Source of the DNA: Caballeronia cordobensis
Lineage (GTDB): Bacteria > Pseudomonadota > Gammaproteobacteria > Burkholderiales > Burkholderiaceae
Reading direction: 5' to 3'
Assembly (NCBI RefSeq): GCF_001544575.2
Contig: NZ_FCNY02000002.1
Location: forward strand, 434,001 to 498,000
DNA length: 64,000 bases
Shown here: one piece after another, positions 22,521 through 36,049 of the stretch
Layout of the letters: each line of letters starts with the position of its first letter
Position numbering within the stretch: position 1 is the stretch's first letter
Made by a program: the position numbers and the translations under genes
The notes under the pieces: model-generated
What the model was told of the DNA's origin: nothing
Databases searched by the model: none
What the model saw: the letters and a program-made list of their open reading frames with translations, nothing else

Positions 22521-23297
22521 GTGAAATCCATCACTTCGCGGGACAACCCGCTCTACAAGCGCATCAAGGCGCTGGCCGGCTCGACCGCGCAACAGCGGCG
22601 CAGCGGCCACGCGCTGCTCGAAGGCCTTCATCTGGCGGCAGCCTATCTGGATGCGGCGGGGCAACCCGAAACCTGTGTCGTCACCGAAGGCGCGCTCACG
22701 CATGAAGAGGCGCGCGAGATCGTCGCTCGGATCGAGGAACGGCGTGTCGTCGTGCTGCCGGATGCGCTATTCGGACAATTGTCGAGCGTCGTGCACGGCG
22801 TGGGCATGCTGCTGCTCGTCGAGAAGATCGACAGTGAGCTTCCCGCGCGCGTCGCTGAAACCTGCGTGATCCTCGACGGCATTCAGGACGCCGGCAATGT
22901 CGGCTCGATTCTGCGCAGCGCGGCCGCCGCGGGCATCACGCGCGTGTTCTGCGCGCCGGGTACCGCTTACGCATGGTCGTCGAAAGTGCTGCGCTCGGGC
23001 ATGGGCGCGCACTTTCTGCTCGATATTTTCGAGGATGTCGCGCCCGAGGATCTGGTCGCCCGACTGGATGCGCCCGTCACGATCACGGATTCGCACGGCG
23101 CGGTCGCGCTGTACGACTGCGACCTGTCGGGCGCGCTGGCGTGGGTGTTCGGCAACGAAGGCGCGGGCGTCTCGCAGGTCTGGCGCGATGCGGTGACGCA
23201 CCGCGTGACCATTCCGCAGCCGGGCGGGATGGAGTCGCTCAACGTGGCGGCTGCGGCGGCGATCTGTCTTTTCGAGCAGTGCCGCCAGCAGCGCTAG
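22521..23297 (+). CDS. TrmH-family RNA 2'-O-methyltransferase
   Basis: SPOUT-class methyltransferase that modifies rRNA or tRNA with S-adenosylmethionine. The exact target is not predictable here. It has 258 residues: an N-terminal substrate-binding region (KSITSRDNPLYKRIKAL) and the knotted catalytic domain with ILDGIQDAGNVGSILRSAAAAG, VFGNEGAGVS and IPQPGGMESLNVAAAAAI. The start is a GTG at 22521 and no strong ribosome site is visible. It converges with ppsR, 9 bases apart. Confidence 0.92.
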   Translation: MKSITSRDNPLYKRIKALAGSTAQQRRSGHALLEGLHLAAAYLDAAGQPETCVVTEGALTHEEAREIVARIEERRVVVLPDALFGQLSSVVHGVGMLLLVEKIDSELPARVAETCVILDGIQDAGNVGSILRSAAAAGITRVFCAPGTAYAWSSKVLRSGMGAHFLLDIFEDVAPEDLVARLDAPVTITDSHGAVALYDCDLSGALAWVFGNEGAGVSQVWRDAVTHRVTIPQPGGMESLNVAAAAAICLFEQCRQQR

Positions 23298-23306
23298 AGG
23301 GGCGCG

Positions 23307-24125
23307 TCAGTAATAGGACGGCCGTTCGGGCTTGATTTCCTGAAGGATCGTCGTGGCGATCTCCTCGATCGACTTGTGCGTCGACGACAGCCACTTGATG
23401 CCCTCGCGCTTCATCATCATTTCCGCTTCGTTGATTTCGTAGCGGCAATTCTCCAGCGCGGCGTATTTGCTGCCCGGACGGCGCTCGTTGCGGATTTCGG
23501 CGAGCCGCTGCGGATCGATCGACAAGCCGAACATTTTCGCGCGATGCTCCAGCAACGGCGTAGGCAGCTTGCCGCGCTCGAAGTCTTCGGGAATCAGCGG
23601 ATAGTTGGCCGCTTTCACACCGTATTGCATCGCCAGATACAGGCTCGTCGGCGTCTTGCCGCTGCGCGACACGCCGACGAGAATCACGTCGGCTTCGGCG
23701 AGATTGCGGTTGGACTGGCCGTCGTCGTGCGCAAGCGAAAAGTTGATCGCCTCGATGCGATTCTTGTACTCCTCGGTGTCCGCGTTCTGGTGGACGCGGC
23801 CCATCGCGTGCGTCGATTTCATCTCCAACTCGTGTTCGAGCGGCTCGATGAAGGTCTGGAACATGTCGAGCACGAGCGCATTGCAGCCCTTGACGACCTC
23901 GTTCGACGCGCTGTCGACGAGCGTGGTGAACACGATCGGCCGGCGCCCGTCGAGCGTGACGGCTTCATTGATCTTCCCGACGGTGGCATACGCTTTGTCG
24001 ATCGAATCGACGAAAGGCACGCGCACGAGCCGGAACTTTTGATCGAACTGGGCCATGATCGAATGCGCGAAGGTTTCGGCAGTGATCCCAGTACCGTCGG
24101 AAACGATGAATACGGAAGGCGGCAT
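23307..24125 (-). CDS. ppsR: Phosphoenolpyruvate synthase regulatory protein (kinase/pyrophosphorylase)
   Basis: Switches PEP synthase off and on by ADP-dependent phosphorylation and Pi-dependent dephosphorylation of a threonine near its catalytic histidine. It has 272 residues from the ATG at 24125 ([22 protein letters not shown]). The P-loop [19 protein letters not shown] lies in the second half. It is divergent from its target gene ppsA. Confidence 0.96.
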   Translation of the reverse strand: MPPSVFIVSDGTGITAETFAHSIMAQFDQKFRLVRVPFVDSIDKAYATVGKINEAVTLDGRRPIVFTTLVDSASNEVVKGCNALVLDMFQTFIEPLEHELEMKSTHAMGRVHQNADTEEYKNRIEAINFSLAHDDGQSNRNLAEADVILVGVSRSGKTPTSLYLAMQYGVKAANYPLIPEDFERGKLPTPLLEHRAKMFGLSIDPQRLAEIRNERRPGSKYAALENCRYEINEAEMMMKREGIKWLSSTHKSIEEIATTILQEIKPERPSYY

Positions 24126-24627
24126 CGGCAAAAAACCAAATGGGGAACGAAATGGGGTGGGCGCGCTCAGAAGGTAACACGCGGATAACGTGCTGAAAAC
24201 GCGCGGCAACGTCTTGAGCGCGGCGGCATTAAGCGCCTGTGTTACATTGGTTGCCCTGCGGTGTGCGCCGGCCAACCGAGCGGCGTGAAAGACCTCGATT
24301 TTGCCGTGGAATTACTGTTTCTGCCGAAGCAAAACTGACAATCGGCACGGTAGAATAGCGGCAACCTGTTCGATAAGCAATTGCGGACAAACTGATTCGG
24401 ATTTTCGTCAAATCGCGGTCGTTTCGTCGGTTTTGGCAGCAAAAACCACGTTTTCGAGCAGATTCCCGACGTCCCGCTTCTTTTTGCAACGCGCTCCGTC
24501 TCCGGTGGCGCGTTTCCCCCGATGGTTTATCAAACAGGTTGTACGAGATGCGGCCGCGCTCCCATTGAGCGCGCCGCATATGAGCCCACTCGTGCGATCG
24601 AGCATTCCATCCACCTTAGGGGCTTGT
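24126..24627. other. ppsR-ppsA divergent intergenic region
   Basis: A 502-base non-coding gap. Apart from the hairpin at 24548-24579 I find no gene. A TAGAAT hexamer at 24351-24356 could be a -10 box for ppsA but has no good -35. An in-frame open stretch precedes ppsA but does not match the family N-terminus. Confidence 0.5.
24548..24579 (+). ncRNA. Strong hairpin in the ppsA leader
   Basis: ATGCGGCCGCGCTC (24548-24561) pairs with GAGCGCGCCGCAT (24567-24579), giving 13 pairs, one bulged C and a CCATT loop. It ends 48 bases before the ppsA start. No T-run follows. Confidence 0.5.
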
Positions 24628-27045
<2,418 letters not shown>

Positions 27046-27096
27046 GTCGTGATCGCGCCTTTCCGCTTGCTTACGGATAAGCGCGGCGTGCTATAA

Positions 27097-27132
27097 AAAA
27101 CACCCCGGAACGATTTTGTTCCGGGGTGTTTT
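27097..27132 (+). terminator. Terminator after ppsA
   Basis: A 15-bp perfect stem, AAAACACCCCGGAAC with GTTCCGGGGTGTTTT, around the loop GATTTT. It should work on both strands. Confidence 0.9.
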
Positions 27133-27147
27133 CGTTTGGAGACCAGG

Positions 27148-27573
27148 ATGATTGGGCTGATCTGGTGGTTCGCGGCGGGCGCGCTGATCGTCGCGGAGCT
27201 GTTCACCGGTACGTTCTATTTGCTCATGATCGCGCTCGGATTGATCGCGGGCGGTATCGCGTTCGTGATGGGCGCGCTCGCGCATGTGCAGATCGGCGCG
27301 GCGGCGCTCGTTGCGCTCATCGCCGTCGCGGTGCTGAGGCGTTCGCGCTTCGGCAACTGGAAGCGGCCCAACGATGCCTCGCGCGACGCGGCCGTGAATC
27401 TGGACATCGGCGCGACGCTGCAGGTCGAGCAATGGCGCGATGGCCGCGCGCGGGCGATGTATCGCGGCGCGCAGTGGGACGTCGAACTTGCGCCCGGGGA
27501 GTCGGAAGGCGCGAGGCTGTATCGCATTACCGCGCTTGACGGCAATCGGCTCATCGTCGCCGCCAAACGTTAG
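27148..27573 (+). CDS. NfeD-like membrane protein
   Basis: A 141-residue partner of SPFH proteins. It has two to three hydrophobic segments in the first 65 residues (LIWWFAAGALIVAELFTG, FYLLMIALGLIAGGIAFVMG), then an OB-fold-like C-terminal domain (GATLQVEQWRDGRARAMYRGAQWDVEL). It is placed just before the SPFH gene, the classic NfeD/stomatin pair. These pairs are linked to membrane quality control and microdomains. The in-frame TTG 12 bases upstream is less likely. Confidence 0.9.
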   Translation: MIGLIWWFAAGALIVAELFTGTFYLLMIALGLIAGGIAFVMGALAHVQIGAAALVALIAVAVLRRSRFGNWKRPNDASRDAAVNLDIGATLQVEQWRDGRARAMYRGAQWDVELAPGESEGARLYRITALDGNRLIVAAKR

Positions 27574-27602
27574 TCGAAGTCAGTGAAATAAGGAGAAAAA
27601 CA

Positions 27603-28529
27603 ATGTATTTCGCACTTGTCCTGCTCGTCATCGCGATCGTGATCGTGATGAACACGGTCAAGATCGTTCCGCAGCAGCACGCCTGGGTGCTGGAGCGCCT
27701 TGGCCGCTATCACGGCACGCTCACGCCGGGCCTGAACATCGTGCTGCCCTTCATCGACCGGATCGCCTACAAGCACATGCTCAAGGAGATTCCGCTCGAA
27801 GTGCCGAGCCAGGTCTGCATCACGCGCGACAACACGCAGTTGCAGGTCGACGGCGTGCTGTACTTCCAGGTGACGGATGCGATGAAGGCGTCGTACGGTT
27901 CAAGCAACTTCGTGTTCGCGATCACGCAGTTGTCGCAGACCACGCTGCGTTCCGTTATTGGCAAGCTGGAGCTCGACAAGACCTTCGAGGAGCGCGATTT
28001 CATCAACCAGAGCATCGTCAACGCGCTCGATGAAGCCGCCGCGAACTGGGGCGTGAAGGTGCTGCGCTACGAGATCAAGGATCTGACGCCGCCCAAGGAG
28101 ATTCTGCACGCCATGCAGCAGCAGATCACCGCCGAGCGGGAGAAGCGCGCGCTGATCGCGGCGTCCGAAGGCCGCAAGCAGGAGCAGATCAACCTCGCCG
28201 CCGGCGCGCGTGAGGCTGCGATCCAGAAGTCGGAAGGCGAGCGTCAGGCGGCGATCAATCAGGCGCAGGGCGAGGCGTCGGCGATTCTCGCGGTGGCCGA
28301 GGCGAACGCGCAGGCGATTCAGAAGATCGGCACCGCCATTCAGACCGCAGGCGGCATGGAAGCGGTCAACCTGAAGATCGCGGAGCAGTATGTCGGCGCG
28401 TTCGGCAACATCGCGAAGACCGGCAACACGTTGATCGTGCCGGGCAATCTGTCGGACATGAGTTCGATGATCGCGTCGGCGTTGACGATCGTGAGGGGTG
28501 AGGGCGGCGGCGTCGTCAAAAAGGCATAA
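27603..28529 (+). CDS. SPFH/band 7 (stomatin-like) membrane protein, QmcA type
   Basis: Membrane-anchored scaffold thought to form large oligomers and modulate membrane proteases such as FtsH. It has 308 residues: an N-terminal membrane helix (YFALVLLVIAIVIVMNTV), the SPFH domain (IVPQQHAWVLERLGRYHGTLTPG...), then a long Ala/Glu-rich coiled coil (about 160-250). A good AAGGAG site lies upstream. It pairs with the NfeD-like gene 29 bases before it. Confidence 0.95.
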   Translation: MYFALVLLVIAIVIVMNTVKIVPQQHAWVLERLGRYHGTLTPGLNIVLPFIDRIAYKHMLKEIPLEVPSQVCITRDNTQLQVDGVLYFQVTDAMKASYGSSNFVFAITQLSQTTLRSVIGKLELDKTFEERDFINQSIVNALDEAAANWGVKVLRYEIKDLTPPKEILHAMQQQITAEREKRALIAASEGRKQEQINLAAGAREAAIQKSEGERQAAINQAQGEASAILAVAEANAQAIQKIGTAIQTAGGMEAVNLKIAEQYVGAFGNIAKTGNTLIVPGNLSDMSSMIASALTIVRGEGGGVVKKA

Positions 28530-28532
28530 GAC

Positions 28533-28560
28533 AATCGGGGCGCTCATGAGCGCCCCGATT
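28533..28560. terminator. Shared hairpin between converging SPFH gene and smpB
   Basis: A 13-bp perfect stem, AATCGGGGCGCTC with GAGCGCCCCGATT, and a two-base loop. It lies between two converging stops. The T-rich tail is weak on both sides. Confidence 0.6.
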
Positions 28561-28564
28561 CGCT

Positions 28565-29014
28565 TTATCGCGCCGCGCTCCGCATGAGCCGCCCGCGCTC
28601 GCGTTCCCAGTCGCGCTTCTTTTCGGTCTCGCGTTTGTCGTGCAGCTTCTTGCCCTTCGCAAGGCCGATTTCGCACTTCACGCGGCCGTCCTTGTAGTGG
28701 AAGTTGAGCGGCACGAGCGTATGGCCGCGCTGCTCGACCTTGCCGATGAGTTTGTCGATCTGGTCGCGATGCAACAGCAGCTTCCGCGTGCGCACCGGGT
28801 CCAGATTGGCGAACTTCGACGCCTCGGGCAGCGGGCTGATATGCGTGCCGATCAAAAAGAGCTCGCCTTGCTTGATCACGACGTAGCCCTCCTTGATCTG
28901 CCCGCGGCCCGCGCGCAGCGCCTTGACTTCCCAGCCTTCGAGCACGAGACCGGCCTCGTAGCGCTCTTCGACGAAGTAATCGAAGAAAGCTTTTCTGTTG
29001 TCGATGATGCTCAT
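28565..29014 (-). CDS. smpB: SsrA-binding protein SmpB
   Basis: Brings tmRNA to stalled ribosomes for trans-translation. It has 149 residues. The beta-barrel core has [27 protein letters not shown] and [23 protein letters not shown]. The basic tail ([23 protein letters not shown]) is the part that enters the decoding centre. No ssrA gene is in the window. It is divergent from ratA, 119 bases apart. Confidence 0.97.
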   Translation of the reverse strand: MSIIDNRKAFFDYFVEERYEAGLVLEGWEVKALRAGRGQIKEGYVVIKQGELFLIGTHISPLPEASKFANLDPVRTRKLLLHRDQIDKLIGKVEQRGHTLVPLNFHYKDGRVKCEIGLAKGKKLHDKRETEKKRDWERERGRLMRSAAR

Positions 29015-29133
29015 GAATGGAAAGTGCCCAACTCGTTTAAAATCACGATTTTAGCAGCGCGCCGCCCGGCATTCGAACTACCGCCGCGTTCTCTTGCGCG
29101 TTGCCGCCCAATTAAGCCACCGCTGCGCCCTAT

Positions 29134-29571
29134 ATGGCAGACGTTCAGAAAACCGTATTGATCCGCCATTCAGCGGAAGAAATGTTCGACCTCGTCACTG
29201 ATGTCGCCGACTATCCCAATTTCCTGCCCTGGTGCGGCGGCGTCGAGATCGGCCGCCAGGACGAGAATGGCATGGAAGCGAAGATCGACATCAGCTTCAA
29301 GGGCATCAAGCAGCATTTCGCGACGCGCAACACTCAGAAGCGGCCCACCAACATCGATATGGAGTTCCTGAGCGGCCCTTTCAAGAAGTTCACCGGGTAC
29401 TGGCACTTCACGCCGCTGCGCGCGGACGCGTGCAAGATCGAATTCGCACTGCATTACGAGTTCTCCAACGTGATCCTGGAGAAGCTCATCGGGCCCGTGT
29501 TCAGCCATATCGCCAATACGTTCGTCGATTCTTTCGTGAAGCGCGCGGACCAGCGCTACGGCAAGCCATGA
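29134..29571 (+). CDS. ratA: RatA/Coq10-like START-domain protein
   Basis: A 145-residue polyketide-cyclase/START fold protein (VLIRHSAEEMFDLVTDVADYPNFLPWCGGVEI). In E. coli the homolog RatA was described as blocking 70S assembly. The family is also related to mitochondrial Coq10, which binds ubiquinone, so the true role is open. It overlaps rnfH (ATGATG), and the smpB/ratA-rnfH neighbourhood is conserved in proteobacteria. Confidence 0.92.
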   Translation: MADVQKTVLIRHSAEEMFDLVTDVADYPNFLPWCGGVEIGRQDENGMEAKIDISFKGIKQHFATRNTQKRPTNIDMEFLSGPFKKFTGYWHFTPLRADACKIEFALHYEFSNVILEKLIGPVFSHIANTFVDSFVKRADQRYGKP

Positions 29572-29900
29572 TGCAGATCGACGTGTGTTACGGACTGCCC
29601 GGCGGCGCGAGTTTTCTCGCTCGCGTCGATCTGCGCGAAGGCGCGACGGTGCGCGATGCGATCGAGGCGAGCGGCGTGCTGAGCGCGCATCGGGACATCG
29701 ATCTCGCGACGCAGAAGATCGGCGTGTTCGGCAAGCTGACGCCGCTCGATGCCGCGCTCGCGAACTTCGATCGCGTGGAGATTTATCGTCCGCTGAAAGT
29801 GGATCCCAAGATGGCGCGCCAGCGCCGCGTCGAGAAAACCCGCAAGGCCGGGTCGATCGAAGGGCGCAAGTGGCAGTCGAAGGATTCGCGCTCGACCTGA
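29568..29900 (+). CDS. rnfH: RnfH-family protein
   Basis: A 110-residue ubiquitin-like beta-grasp protein of unclear function, often next to ratA. The conserved parts are VCYGLPGGASFLARVDLREGATV, IGVFGKLTPLDAAL and VEIYRPLKVDPKMARQRR. The C-terminus is basic. The start ATG at 29568 overlaps the ratA stop. A second ATG follows immediately. Confidence 0.93.
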   Translation: MMQIDVCYGLPGGASFLARVDLREGATVRDAIEASGVLSAHRDIDLATQKIGVFGKLTPLDAALANFDRVEIYRPLKVDPKMARQRRVEKTRKAGSIEGRKWQSKDSRST

Positions 29901-29906
29901 ACCGGT

Positions 29907-30887
29907 TCAGTGCGCGGGCGCTTCGCTCGCGACGGCGGGCGCCGCGCCCACCGTATGCTGCCTGACCGACCAGCACACGCCGACGAGCAGCAGCGCGATC
30001 GCGAGCACTTCGGGCGTGCGCGGCCAGCGGCCATCGTAGACGAACGCGTAGAGCAGCGCGAAGAGCGTTTCGAACACGATCATCTGGCCAGCGAGCGTCA
30101 AAGGCAGGCGCTTCGCCGCCGCATTCCACAGCATGTTGCCGAGCCACGAACCGCCCGTCGCGAGCGCAACACACACGATCCAGAAGAGATGCCAGCGAGC
30201 GGCCGGCACGCTCGCCTGCACGGCCCCCGCCGGCAGCATCCATACGATCAGGCCGAGCACGACGCCGAGCAGCCCCGTCACGATGCCCCACAACACCGAC
30301 CATTCGTTGCCGTCGAAATGGCGGTTGGCCTGCAGATAGCGCGCGTTGACGACCGCGTACCACGTCCAGGACGCAAGCGCCCCCAGCGCGCAGGCGAGAC
30401 CGGCTACGCGCGTGAGCACGCCCGTCGCAGGCTCGCCGCTGGCGGAGGCGGCGAGCACGTCGCTGAACACATCGACATTGATGCACGCGATGCCCGCCAG
30501 AATCAGCAGCAGAGGGCCGGCGAGACGCCTGAGATCGACCGCGCCGTGATCGCGCCGCCCGGCGAGCGTGACCGTCACAGGCAAAATGCCGACGATCAGC
30601 GACGACGGCGCGACGCCCACCAGTTGCACCGCGCTCGCGAGCAGCATGTAGTAGAGCAGGTTGCCGACGAGCGCGAGCTTCACCAGCGCGATGAAATCCG
30701 CGCGCGTGAGTTTGGCGACGAGCTTGCGCGCAAACGGCAGCGCGACCGCAAGGGAGACGGCGCCGTACATCAGATAGCGCCCGATCGACAGCGTCAACGG
30801 AGAAAAATCGGGCAAGAGCCGGGGCGCGAGAAAAATGAAGCCCCAGATCGCGCCCGCCGCCATTCCGTACATCACACCGCGCTGCAT
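29907..30887 (-). CDS. EamA/DMT-family transporter
   Basis: A 326-residue inner-membrane protein with about ten hydrophobic helices in two EamA repeats (GMAAGAIWGFIFLAPRLLPDFSPLTLSIGRY, and in the second half LASWTWYAVVNARYL). Substrates of this family range from amino acids to drugs and cannot be told here. A GGGAG site lies before the ATG at 30887. It converges with rnfH, 6 bases apart, and is divergent from guaB. Confidence 0.88.
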   Translation of the reverse strand: MQRGVMYGMAAGAIWGFIFLAPRLLPDFSPLTLSIGRYLMYGAVSLAVALPFARKLVAKLTRADFIALVKLALVGNLLYYMLLASAVQLVGVAPSSLIVGILPVTVTLAGRRDHGAVDLRRLAGPLLLILAGIACINVDVFSDVLAASASGEPATGVLTRVAGLACALGALASWTWYAVVNARYLQANRHFDGNEWSVLWGIVTGLLGVVLGLIVWMLPAGAVQASVPAARWHLFWIVCVALATGGSWLGNMLWNAAAKRLPLTLAGQMIVFETLFALLYAFVYDGRWPRTPEVLAIALLLVGVCWSVRQHTVGAAPAVASEAPAH

Positions 30888-31053
30888 TGTCCGCTCCCTG
30901 CGTTTATTCCGATTGACGGGGCGAAGCGTAGCGTGCCCCCGGCCGTCCGTCTTGTCGAAAACTGCACCCGCCGAACCACCGGGTTCGCGGCCGAATCGGC
31001 GCCGCCGGCGGCCCGGAATTTGCGGGCGAATCGCGTAAGCTGCTGTTCGGGCA

Positions 31054-32569
<1,516 letters not shown>

Positions 32570-32584
32570 CTACGCGGACTGATC

Positions 32585-33400
32585 ATGAAACCGTTGCTGC
32601 GGGTCGTGCTCGTCGTCAATGCCCTGATTTTCGTCGCGTTCGGCGTGTTGTTTCTGCTGACGCCGTGGCCAGGCTTGTACGGCGCGCTGCAACTGGATTC
32701 GATCCGCGTGCAGCCCGCGTTCGCGGGGCAGTTGCTCGGCCTGGCGCTCGTCGGTCTCGCGTGGCTCGCGTTTCATGCGGCGGTCGACGGCGCGTTGACC
32801 GCGCGGGCCGCGCGGGTGTCCGGCCACGTGGAATGGCTCTCGGGCGTGATCGTGCTGGTCTGGCTCCTCGGGCTGAAAACGCCCCAGGTCGATGGCTTCG
32901 GTCAGATGAGCGCGGCGGTGGTCGGCATCGTACTGCTGGTGCTGGGCCTCGGCAGCGTGCGGCTGTCGTCGGCGGTGCGCCGGCGCGAGCGCGCGGCGCA
33001 GGCCGGCGCGGCGTCGGCACAGCGCGCGGAGAAAAAGGCCGCGCAAAAGCGCGAAGTCACGCGTGCGGAGGCGGTGGATACCCCGCGCCCCGCAGCCCGC
33101 GCGCCCGATGCGACCGCCATCGACCCGGTTTCGGGCCGCGCGATCGATTCGTCGGGCCGTCCGCTCGATCCCGCTTCACCGATTTCGCCGATTTCCCCGA
33201 TCCCGCCGGCCGCCGTGCGCGCGCATCCGGACGGCGCGGTCGATCCCGTCACTGGCGGCACGCTCGACCCGGTGACGGGCCGCGCGATCGATCCCGTCAC
33301 CGGCAGGCGCATCGAGCCTGTCATCAGCGGCGAGATCGATCCGGCGACGGGCAGACGAGTCGATCCACTCGCGCCCGACGCGGGCCGCGCGCCACGATGA
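32585..33400 (+). CDS. Membrane protein with proline-rich DPVTGR repeat tail, unknown function
   Basis: It has 271 residues. The first half has four predicted membrane helices (about 5-27, 46-66, 83-97 and 110-126). Then comes a basic Ala/Arg-rich stretch (130-170). The tail (176-266) repeats [IL]DPVTGR-like units (DPVSGR, DPVTGG, DPVTGR, DPVTGR, DPATGR) with a PISPISPIPP insert. I do not recognise the family. It lies 15 bases after guaB and before guaA, so it is likely cotranscribed with GMP synthesis genes, but no link to that pathway is visible. Confidence 0.8.
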   Translation: MKPLLRVVLVVNALIFVAFGVLFLLTPWPGLYGALQLDSIRVQPAFAGQLLGLALVGLAWLAFHAAVDGALTARAARVSGHVEWLSGVIVLVWLLGLKTPQVDGFGQMSAAVVGIVLLVLGLGSVRLSSAVRRRERAAQAGAASAQRAEKKAAQKREVTRAEAVDTPRPAARAPDATAIDPVSGRAIDSSGRPLDPASPISPISPIPPAAVRAHPDGAVDPVTGGTLDPVTGRAIDPVTGRRIEPVISGEIDPATGRRVDPLAPDAGRAPR

Positions 33401-33549
33401 GCGCAGCAGCGGAAAACACGCAGCGCAAACGTGAAGCACAAGCACGGTCGGCCTTTGCGCCGGCCGTCGATTTATTTGCAGGCGGGCCGCGCGAAGCCGC
33501 GTCCCGGCAGCCCCGTCATCATTCGTTCACTTAGCCTTTGGCCGCAGCC

Positions 33550-35133
33550 ATGCACGACAAAATCCTGATTCTCGATTTCGGCTCCCAAGTCACCCAACTG
33601 ATCGCCCGGCGCATCCGCGAGTCGCATGTCTACTCGGAAATCCATCCGTACGACGTCGACGAGACGTTCATCCGCGAATTCGCGCCGAAGGGCATCATCC
33701 TGTCGGGCGGGCCGAACTCGGTCCACGAGGCCAAGTCGCCGCGCGCCCCGCAGATCGTCTTCGATCTCGGTGTGCCGGTGCTCGGCATCTGCTACGGCAT
33801 GCAGACGATGGCCGACCAGCTTGGCGGCAAGGTCGAACTCGGCACCGTGCGCGAGTTCGGCTACGCGGAAGTGCAGGCGCTGAACCACACGGGTTTCCTC
33901 GAAGGCATTCAGGACTTCGCGAGCGCGCAGGGCGATTCCATGCTCAAGGTGTGGATGAGCCACGGCGACAAGGTCGTGGATTTGCCCGCGGGGTTCAAGC
34001 TGATGGCGTCGACGCCGTCATGCCCGATCGCCGCGATGGCCGACGACGACCGCCGCTTCTACGGTTTGCAGTGGCATCCGGAAGTCACGCATACGGTGCA
34101 GGGCCGCGCGATGCTCGACCGCTTCGTGCTGGAACTGTGCGGCGCGCAGGCGGACTGGGAAATGGGCCATTACATCGACGAAGCCGTGGAGAAGATCCGC
34201 GCGCAGGTCGGCGATGAGCACGTGATTCTCGGCTTGTCCGGCGGCGTGGATTCGTCGGTGGCGGCGGCGCTCTTGCATCGCGCGATCGGAGACCAGCTGA
34301 CCTGCGTGTTCGTCGATCACGGCCTGCTGCGTCAGAACGAGGCGGAGCAGGTGATGTCGACTTTCGCCGATCACCTCGGCGTGAAGGTCATCCATATCGA
34401 TGCGAGCGAGGCATTCTTGCAGAAGCTCGCCGGCGTGACCGATCCGGAGGCGAAGCGCAAGATCATCGGCGCGGAGTTCGTCGAAGTGTTCTATCAGGAA
34501 TCGGACAAGATCACGGACGCGAAGTGGCTCGCGCAAGGCACGATCTATCCGGATGTGATCGAGTCGGCGGGCAAGGGCAAGAAGGGCGCGCACACGATCA
34601 AGAGCCACCATAACGTGGGTGGTCTGCCGGAAACGCTGAACCTGAAGTTGCTCGAACCGTTGCGCGAGCTTTTCAAGGACGAAGTGCGCGAGCTGGGCGT
34701 GAAGCTCGGCCTGCCGCCTGCCATGGTGTACCGCCATCCGTTCCCGGGGCCTGGCCTCGGCGTGCGGATTCTCGGCGAAGTGAAGCGCGAATTCGCCGAC
34801 CTGCTGCGCCGCGCGGACGCGATTTTCATCGAGACGCTGCGCAACACCATCGATAAGGAAACGGGCAAGTCGTGGTACGACCTGACGAGCCAGGCGTTCG
34901 CGGTGTTTCTGCCGGTGAAGAGCGTCGGCGTGATGGGCGACGGGCGCACGTATGAGTACGTCGTTGCGCTGCGCGCCGTGCAGACGCTGGATTTCATGAC
35001 CGCGCATTGGGCGCATCTGCCGCACGACCTGCTCGGGCATGTGTCCAATCGCATCATCAACGAAGTGCGCGGGATCAATCGCGTGGTGTACGACATTTCG
35101 GGAAAGCCGCCTGCTACGATCGAGTGGGAGTGA
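33550..35133 (+). CDS. guaA: GMP synthase (glutamine-hydrolysing)
   Basis: Turns XMP into GMP using glutamine and ATP. It has 527 residues. The class I glutaminase domain has LGICYGMQ (Cys81) and WHPEVTHT. The ATP pyrophosphatase P-loop is [17 protein letters not shown]. The C-terminal dimerisation domain contains [12 protein letters not shown] and ends KPPATIEWE. The ATG at 33550 is chosen over an in-frame TTG at 33538. Confidence 0.98.
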   Translation: MHDKILILDFGSQVTQLIARRIRESHVYSEIHPYDVDETFIREFAPKGIILSGGPNSVHEAKSPRAPQIVFDLGVPVLGICYGMQTMADQLGGKVELGTVREFGYAEVQALNHTGFLEGIQDFASAQGDSMLKVWMSHGDKVVDLPAGFKLMASTPSCPIAAMADDDRRFYGLQWHPEVTHTVQGRAMLDRFVLELCGAQADWEMGHYIDEAVEKIRAQVGDEHVILGLSGGVDSSVAAALLHRAIGDQLTCVFVDHGLLRQNEAEQVMSTFADHLGVKVIHIDASEAFLQKLAGVTDPEAKRKIIGAEFVEVFYQESDKITDAKWLAQGTIYPDVIESAGKGKKGAHTIKSHHNVGGLPETLNLKLLEPLRELFKDEVRELGVKLGLPPAMVYRHPFPGPGLGVRILGEVKREFADLLRRADAIFIETLRNTIDKETGKSWYDLTSQAFAVFLPVKSVGVMGDGRTYEYVVALRAVQTLDFMTAHWAHLPHDLLGHVSNRIINEVRGINRVVYDISGKPPATIEWE

Positions 35134-35134
35134 T

Positions 35135-35959
35135 CTAACTTCGCGCCGCGGGCGAGGCTTCGGCCTCGCCCGCAGGCATGATGTCTCGATTGCCCGAGCC
35201 AAGCAGGGCGCTGATCGCCCGCGCCAGACCATCGGGATTGTCATAGGCGATCATGTGCTCCGCGTCGGCCACGCGCTCGATGGCGCAGCCCGCCCGCTCG
35301 AATCGCTTGATTTCATCGCCCGTCGCTTTTTCCGACAGGATGATTCCCTTCGCCGCATCCAGATTGGCGAGATCGTCCAGCCAGTTCCCCGCGTTATCGT
35401 CGAGGGCGGAACGCGCCCAACGGTAAATCGCGTGAGGCGAAGCGACAGAAAACGGTCCCAGCCACGCATCGTTCGTACCCTGCGCCTTCAATTGCACCAG
35501 CCATTCCGAAAAGCCGCCGTGGACGAATTGCGCTTCAGTCACGGAAGTCATCTCCGATAGCATCGCGACGCCATACTCGTTCAATCCCGGTTCGCACAAA
35601 ATGACTGCGTCGACGTGCTCGCGAAGACGCCGCGCCAGCTTCATCGCGATGAACGCCCCGGCGCTGTGGCCGAAAAGATTCACGCGCTCGAATCCCGTTT
35701 GAGCGATGAATTCGGCTAGAACGGCGGCCTGCGCATCCGAACTGTATTCGCCGTCCGTGGGTTTGTCGCTGAAGCCCGCGCCCATGAGGTCGAGCAATAG
35801 CGATCGACCTTTGAAGTAGGCGTCCGAGGCAACGACGGGCGCATAATCACTGCTCGAAGCGCATCCGAGGCCGTGGATGAACACGAGCGGCGTCGCGCCG
35901 GCATATACATCCAGATAACGAAGGACGGTGCCGCATTCGGCCACGCAGAAGGTGTTCAT
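35135..35959 (-). CDS. Alpha/beta hydrolase
   Basis: A 274-residue alpha/beta-hydrolase-fold enzyme with an oxyanion motif (VFIHGLGCASS), LDLMGAGFSDKP, the nucleophile elbow GHSAG (Ser99) and a C-terminal His (ADAEHMIAYDNP). Substrate unknown. AAGGA lies five bases before the ATG at 35959. The stop is one base from the guaA stop, so the two transcripts converge tail to tail. An open frame continues upstream but lacks a ribosome site and family similarity. Confidence 0.9.
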   Translation of the reverse strand: MNTFCVAECGTVLRYLDVYAGATPLVFIHGLGCASSSDYAPVVASDAYFKGRSLLLDLMGAGFSDKPTDGEYSSDAQAAVLAEFIAQTGFERVNLFGHSAGAFIAMKLARRLREHVDAVILCEPGLNEYGVAMLSEMTSVTEAQFVHGGFSEWLVQLKAQGTNDAWLGPFSVASPHAIYRWARSALDDNAGNWLDDLANLDAAKGIILSEKATGDEIKRFERAGCAIERVADAEHMIAYDNPDGLARAISALLGSGNRDIMPAGEAEASPAARS

Positions 35960-36049
35960 GTCGATCCTTGAACGGGTTCGAAGCGATGACGCTATTTCAC
36001 TACGGACACCGAAGCGAGAAAAGGTGTATCGAGCGCAAAAGGGTGAAAA

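Noticed and set aside
27097..27132. Hairpin as a regulatory leader of the NfeD-like gene
   Set aside because: The stem with terminal A and T runs directly after ppsA fits a terminator.
28565..29133. Search for ssrA (tmRNA) next to smpB
   Set aside because: No tmRNA-like tRNA domain or tag sequence was seen between smpB and ratA.
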